Source of the DNA: Malania oleifera
Lineage: Eukaryota > Streptophyta > Magnoliopsida > Santalales > Ximeniaceae
DNA length: 64,000 nucleotides
Direction: 5' to 3'
Assembly: GCF_029873635.1 (NCBI RefSeq)
Contig: NC_080417.1
Coordinates: forward strand, 33,282,214 to 33,346,213
Shown: positions 58,421-64,000 of the stretch, piece after piece
Layout: each line of letters opens with the position of its first letter
Position numbering within the stretch: the first letter of the stretch is position 1
Notes under the pieces: generated by a model
What the model was told of the DNA's origin: nothing
Seen by the model: the letters and a program-made list of their open reading frames with translations, nothing else
Database searches by the model: none
Translations under genes and position numbers: made by a program

Positions 58421-59400
58421 AGTGTGCCTAATAGATACCTAAGGATTCTTTTGACTGCTGTTTGGTGTGATTCCTTAGGAGCTTACTGAAACCTTGCGCA
58501 CATACATACACTAAACATAATATCTGGCCTACTTGCTGTAAATAGAGTAAGCTTCCTATCATTCGTTGATAGTACTTAGTATCAACTTGTTTCCCTTTTT
58601 CATCTTTGTCAAGATTAGTTGAAGAACTCATAGGAGTTCCTATAGGTTTACTTTCTTCCATATCAAACTTTTTTAACATGTCTTTAATGTATTTAGTTTG
58701 ATTTATGAAAGTTCCATTTTTTGCTTGTTTGATTTGTAATCCAAGAAAGTAATTTAATTCTCCCATCATGCTCATCTCAAACTCTTTTTGCATACATGTG
58801 GCAAATTATTTACATAGATCTTTATTTGTAGCTCCAAATATAATATCATCCACATATATTTGAACTAATAGCATATCTTTGTTTTTAGTTTTAATGAATA
58901 AGGTACTATCAACCTTTCCTCTTGTAAATTCATTTTTAAGTAAGAATTTACTTAACCTCTCATACTAAGCTCTTGTAGCTTGTTTTAAACCATAAAGAGC
59001 TTTTGTTAGTTTGAATACATGGTTTGGATTTTTAGAATTTTCAAACCCTGGAAGTTGTTTTACATATACTTCTTCATTTATTTATCCATTTAAAAATGCA
59101 CTCTTCACATCCATTTGATATAACTTAAAATCCTTATGGGCTGCATAGGCTAAAAGCATCCTAATAGCTTCCATTCTTGCCATAGGTGCAAAAGTTTCAT
59201 CATAATCAATCCTTCTTCTTGATTGTACCCTTGTGCCACTAGCCTAGCCTTGTTTCTTACAACAACTCCATTTTCATCATTCTTATTGCTAAACACCCAT
59301 TTAGTTCCTATGATTGATTTATCTTTGGGTTTTGGTATTAGTTCCCATGACTTCTTTTGAATTGATTTAATTCCTCTTGCATAACTATAATCCAAGAATC
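58420..59400 (-). mobile_element. Reverse transcriptase region, young Sirevirus
   Basis: Shows [34 protein letters not shown], the VDDIIF-type catalytic site (near 58840) and MSMMGELNYFLGLQIKQ. Fossil. Confidence 0.88.
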
Positions 59401-60660
59401 ATCTTTTAAAGCATCTTCAATATTTTTTGATTCATCTTGGGATAAAAAAACATAATGATTACAAATATTTTTTAGTGAGGCTCTAGTGGTTATTCCTTTT
59501 GATGTTTCACCAAGAAATTGTTCTTTTGAGTGATTTTTGTCATATTTCCACTCTTTAGGGAGTTTCAGTTTCTCTGAAAGGTTTTCATTTAATGCATCAT
59601 TGTTATTTTCTTCTTTTAATATAAGAACTTCTTCCTTTTGTGAAGTGACTTCTTTTTCATCATTCATATCTTTAATGTTACAATGATTTGATTCATAAAA
59701 AATTATATGAATTGATTCCATAATTGTGGAAGTTCTTTTATTGTAAATCCTATAAGCTTTACTATTTGTAGAATAACCTAAGAAAATACCTTCATCCGAT
59801 TTTGCATCAAATTTTCCTAGGTCATCTTTAGTATTTAATATAAAACATTTACAACCGAATACATGAAAGTAGGATATGTTTGGTTTTCTATCTTTCCAAA
59901 GTTCATATGGTGTTTTAACTATTTTTGATCTTATTGATACCCTATTTATAATATAACATGCTGTACTTACAGCTTCTGCCCAAAAATATTTAGGTAGACA
60001 ATTTTCATTGAACATTGTTCTTGCCATTTCTTGCAAAGTTCTATTTTTCCTTTCAACAACTCCATTTTGTTGTGGAGTTCTAGGTGCTGATAAATTATGA
60101 GTTATTCCATGTTCATTACAAAATTTATCCACTTCCTTATTTTTAAACTCTCTTCCTTGGTCACTTCTAAAGCTTGTTACATTATAGCCTTTCTCATTTT
60201 GTAGTTGCATAAGGTTATTAATTGATTGTAAGTTTCATCTTTGTTTGCTAAAAAGATTACCCAAGTAAATCTTGAAAAATCATCTACTATTACAAAAGCA
60301 TATTGTTTTCCACCTAAGCCTAAGGTTCTAGTTGGACCAAATAAGTCTAAGTGTAGAAGTTCTAGGGGTCTTTTGGTGGATATGAATTTTTTCTTTTTGA
60401 AACTTGTTTTTACTTGTTTTCCCTTTTAAAAAGCATCACACATCTTGTCTTTTACATACTTAATGTTTGGTAATCCTTTTTCAAGATTTTTCTTAGATAA
60501 TTTAGATAGTAGGTCCATACTGGCATGTCCTAATTTCATATGCCGTAACCAACTTACTTCATTCATAGCTGTTAAAGAAGTTATGTTTTGATTTTCTATT
60601 TTCTCAAGATTTATACAATAAACATTATTTATTCTATGAGCCATAAACAAGGTTTCTTTA
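59400..60660 (-). mobile_element. Integrase region, young Sirevirus
   Basis: Starts with the HMKLGHASMDLLSKL zinc-binding part, then FRSDQGREFKN, APRTPQQNGVVERKNRTLQE and the VFGCKCFILNTKDDLGKF and EGIFLGYS blocks. Sireviruses have a long integrase C-terminus, seen here as a charged stretch near 59500-59660. Fossil. Confidence 0.9.
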
Positions 60661-61010
60661 TTTTTAGGATTCTAGATAACACATTTTTCTTTTCATGAAC
60701 ATTACTTCGAACCCTTTATCACTTAATTGACTAATACTTAAAAGATTATGTTTTAGTCCTTCTACTAATAGCACATTATTTATAGTGAGTGAAGATTCTT
60801 TACCAATTTTTTCGATACCAACAATTTTACCATTGTCATTGTCGCCGAAAGTGACATATCCCGCATCCTTTTGTTTTAAGGTAGTGAACTTGGTCTTGTC
60901 ACCGATCATATGCCTTGAGCATCCGCTGTCCAAGTACTATTTGTCCGTTCTCGTTGTTGTCCTAAGGCAAACCTATAATGAGGGACCCTATGTGTTAGTT
61001 TTTGGAACCT
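60660..61010 (-). mobile_element. Protease region, young Sirevirus
   Basis: Shows MDSGCSRHMIGDKTKF (active-site DSG), VTFGDNDNGKIVG and HNLLSISQLSDKGFEV. Standard copia protease and GAG-pre-integrase boundary. Fossil. Confidence 0.88.
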
Positions 61011-61292
61011 AGATTCTTTTGATTTTCATTGTTTTATTGTTGGTTCCACTATTTGTTTTCCATTCTCCTTGAATTTTAACATATTTTTTCTTTAATGGGC
61101 AATTGAACATTATATGACCTTTAGTCTTGCACATATAGCAAGTTGTGTGTTCATGTTTGTTATTTGATGAAATACTAGCATAAAACTTAGCTTCCTTAAC
61201 AAAATATCCCATGTATAGCTTTTTATTCCTTTTATTTGTTTTACCATTGTAGCCTATTCCTTCTTTGTTTCCATGAAGCCTTTGCTGTCCAA

Positions 61293-62738
61293 TCATCTTT
61301 TCAAAGTTTTCTTTACCTTAGTAAAATTATAGACAATCTTTTCTTTATCCTCAATTACCTTTTTGAGTTCATTTATTTCTAAATCATTTTTATGAGTTTT
61401 ATCTAACTCTTGTTTTTCTATGTTTATTTCTTCTTCCAACTTCTTCATATAAGTGTTTCTTTCTTCTTCAATAACTTTGAATGTTTCAAGCTGCTCTACT
61501 AGTTCTTGATTTTGATCTTTCAAAGTTATATTTCTTTTAGACACTTTTATAAATCTTTTATGTAGTGAAAATAATTCAGTTTGTAATTTCTTATAAGAAG
61601 GCAAACTATCACATGACTCATCACAAGACACATTTTGAGATTCTGTTGAATGGTAATAAGAATTTACCTTTTCATCATTTGCCATGAAGCATATATTTGC
61701 CATCTCTTGTTCACTTGATTCGGTTTCAGTTTCACTGGAGCTTGAGTCGTCCCAAGTAGCTTTCATTGCTTCCTTCTTTTTCTTCTTGTCTTTCTTGAAT
61801 AATGGACACTCCGGTTTAATATGCCTTAACTTTTTGCAATGATAACAGATTGGTTCATTCTTACATTTATTTTCTTTCCTACTTGTATCTTCTTTTTCAG
61901 TTTTCTTTTTATACAATTTTCTAGGAAACCTTTTATTTCTTCTATAGAATTTTCCTAGTCTCTTAGTAATGAATGCCAATTCATCTTGATCTAAGTCACT
62001 TGTTTCGCTTTCCTCTTCACTAGTGCTATGGCTAGATGCTTTTAGAGCTATGAATCTTTTATGCTTTGGTTCAGGATTCCTTTCTTTCAATGCCATTTTA
62101 TATGTAAGAAGTGAACCTATAAGTTTATCCAAAGAAGTAGTCTTAAGGTTTCTACCTTCCGTGATAGCTGTGGCCTTTGGTTCCCAAATAGAGGGTAGAC
62201 CTTTTAGAATCTTTCTGATCATTTCATATGTAGTATAGGTTTTTCCTAAGGCACTTAAAGAGTTTATTATGTGGGTAAATATGGTGTACATGCTTGATAT
62301 TGTTTCATCAAAATTCATTTTGAATGCTTCGTATTCACTTGTTAGCATGTCTATCCTATTGTCTCTAACATCAACGGTTCCTTCATAAGTTACTTCTAGT
62401 TTATCCCAAATCTCCTTAGCTGTTTTGCAGGCCATGACTCGATTAAACTCATTAGCATCTAATGCATAATATAACGCATTTATAGCACTTGCATTTATTT
62501 GAAGCATTTTATAATCTAAGTTGGTCATGTCTTTCTTTTCTTTTGGAATATGTTTTCCATCAACTAACTTAGTGGGGATAAGATTTCCATCCATAACAAC
62601 TTCCCAAGCTTTCCAATCCATGTGTTGGAGGTATATTTCCATTCTCTTTTTCCAAAAAGTATAATTGTGTCCACAAAAAATTAGTGGATGGGTTAAGGAT
62701 TGTCCTTCACCGAAGGGTGCTACTCCAATATTTGCCAT
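61293..62738 (-). mobile_element. gag region, young Sirevirus
   Basis: Open for 481 codons. UBN2-type capsid part in residues 20-215 (FCGHNYTFWKKRMEIYL, AKEIWDKLEVTYEGT, ILKGLPSIWEPKATAI). A zinc knuckle CYHCKKLRHIKPEC of the C-x2-C-x4-H-x4-C type near residues 297-310. A long coiled-coil-like C-terminus follows (ELVEQLETFKVIEEERN), known in Sirevirus gag. A second knuckle (CYMCKTKGHIMFNC) lies just downstream near 61120. Fossil element; nothing implies activity. Confidence 0.88.
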
Positions 62739-62780
62739 TAGATCTTTTTATAGTTTCTTGTTAGGAATTTCTATAACTGG

Positions 62781-62792
62781 GCTCTGATAATA
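62781..62792 (-). other. Primer binding site, initiator tRNA-Met type (imperfect)
   Basis: On - TATTATCAGAGC; ten of twelve bases fit the initiator-Met complement, seven bases from the LTR. Confidence 0.65.
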
Positions 62793-62799
62793 ATTAAAA

Positions 62800-64000
62800 T
62801 GTGGAATAGCTTCCCAAGAGGGGGGGTGAATTGAAATCTTTTTGTTTTTTTTTAAGCTCTTGTTTTTAATTACCCAGAAACAAGATACATAAATAGTAGC
62901 CACACTTAAAAATACTGAAATTTAAATTCACAAGTCAAATAATGAAATCAAGATAATTCAATCACTCAACCGAGAATATTAAAGCTTTTGTTGATTTCCT
63001 TATAGACTCTTAGCATGCACTTTACTTGATCAAGATTCCCGCAGATTAATCAACGTACTCCCTTTTTGGGTTTCCGCAAAACGATTAATTAAAACGTACT
63101 TTCTAAATATCAAGTACTTTTGTTTCTTTCTCACTTAAGATCCTGCAACCTGCACTTTTAAATCATACAACAATAGTAAGTGAAGCAGAGAGAAAAACAC
63201 AAGATTTTTACGAGGTTCGGCTTCAACACAGCCTACGTCCTCGCCTTTGGCAAAACACCAAAGGATTCCACTATATTAGTTCCGTCACCTGGTGGAACAA
63301 TACCTACTTACGACCACTCCTTCTATTAGGCTAGAGCCCGCCTCTCCAAACAACAATCCCTTGTATGGTCCAACGACTCAACAACTCTGAATCGTCTAAG
63401 AATGATGATAAAGAAATTTTGTGTACAGAAGAAAACTCTCACAATAGAGTAAATTAGTACAATGATCAGCTCACTTATACTCTAAGGTAATTCAAATATA
63501 AGAAATTTGAAGCTCAATACTTAGTATGAATTACCAAATAATTTTTCAAAAGAAAATGAAAGATTCTGCTATTTGAAAACTTTTCTTCAAAGTATAAATC
63601 AATAGTAGATCAGAATTTTAAGCACAAGAGAGTTTTAGATCCTTTGAGAAATTTGAATACTTGAAGATCGCTTGATCTAAAAAACCTTTGAAAAGTTGCT
63701 TGATCTAAAAACTTTGAAGATTACTGGATCTGAAAACTTTGAAGATTGCTAGATCTGAAAACTTTTGAGAATTTCTTAATTTCAAAAACCTTTCAATATT
63801 GCCTCAATAATCATATATCAAACCTTTGAAGCTTTTGACTATTTATAGATGGTTTTAGAAGCCATCCATTACTCCCAAAGATTCCTAAAAATCATTTCCA
63901 AATATTTTGAAATAAATATGTTCAAAAATGTGGTTTAAAAAATCTTCCCGTTGAGAGAATTAATGCCAACGTTTGAGTGGCAGTCACTTGTCACACAGCA
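62800..64000 (-). repeat. 5' LTR of the young Sirevirus (partial)
   Basis: Near-identical to 54124-55325. About 600 bases of this LTR lie beyond the window edge. Confidence 0.92.

Larger units (their letters stand above)
54124..64000 (-). mobile_element. Ty1/copia Sirevirus (SIRE/Maximus lineage), young; 5' LTR runs off the window
   Basis: 3' LTR 54124-55939 (1816 bp), polypurine tract, accessory gene, RNase H, reverse transcriptase, integrase, protease, gag, primer site, and 5' LTR from 62800. The two LTRs differ at only about 2 percent plus a G-run indel near the tip, so the insertion is recent, probably around one million years. gag is open over 481 codons. pol shows roughly eight to ten interruptions, so it is broken despite its youth. 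The left flank is TGAAA; the matching duplication would be outside the window. Confidence 0.88.

Overview
This is nuclear DNA of a flowering plant, most likely a eudicot. It carries a spliced plant-type U-box/ARM-repeat E3 ligase gene, a eukaryotic tRNA-Asn gene, and several plant-specific repeat lineages: Ty3/gypsy Tat with two RNase H domains, Tekay/Del-type LTRs, Ty1/copia Sirevirus, an RTE-type LINE and an Au-like SINE. Bases are AT-rich with many microsatellites. Nothing prokaryotic or organellar was seen.

Layout. 1-4080 holds the 3' three exons of a PUB5-like U-box gene on the + strand; its first exons lie left of the window. 5677-14763 is an old, decayed Tat-lineage gypsy element with a 5-bp target duplication, an antisense accessory gene and tandem arrays before its 3' LTR. 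15437-20853 is an old Ty1/copia element on the - strand. 22857-22969 may be the last exon of an unrecognised host gene. 23-32 kb is AT-rich and holds LTR pieces, a LINE tail, short tandem duplications and an intact-looking tRNA-Asn(GTT) at 31285-31358. 32129-37370 is a copia element on the - strand, interrupted by a Tekay-type solo LTR, with part of a second tandem copy beyond its 5' LTR. An Au-like SINE lies at 38081-38246. 39245-43705 is LTR-like DNA of the type found in Ogre/Tat elements, rich in local tandem repeats. 43706-52290 is the 3' part of a Sirevirus; its LTR is split by a solo LTR, which is itself split by a truncated RTE LINE, each step marked by a target duplication. 52390-54123 is part of a Tekay-type LTR, into which a young Sirevirus (54124 to beyond 64000, - strand) has inserted.

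Functionally there is one clear host protein gene (ubiquitin ligase, probably cytosolic), one tRNA gene and one weak exon candidate. The rest is layered retrotransposon history. No new gene system was found. The most unusual signal is that several unrelated LTR families each carry a cluster of a different short palindromic motif in the LTR (TCGTCGACGA, TTCGGTCGACCGAA, AGTCGCCTG/CAGGCGCCTG). LTR elements are described here only as fossils; coordinates of their inner parts are approximate regions.
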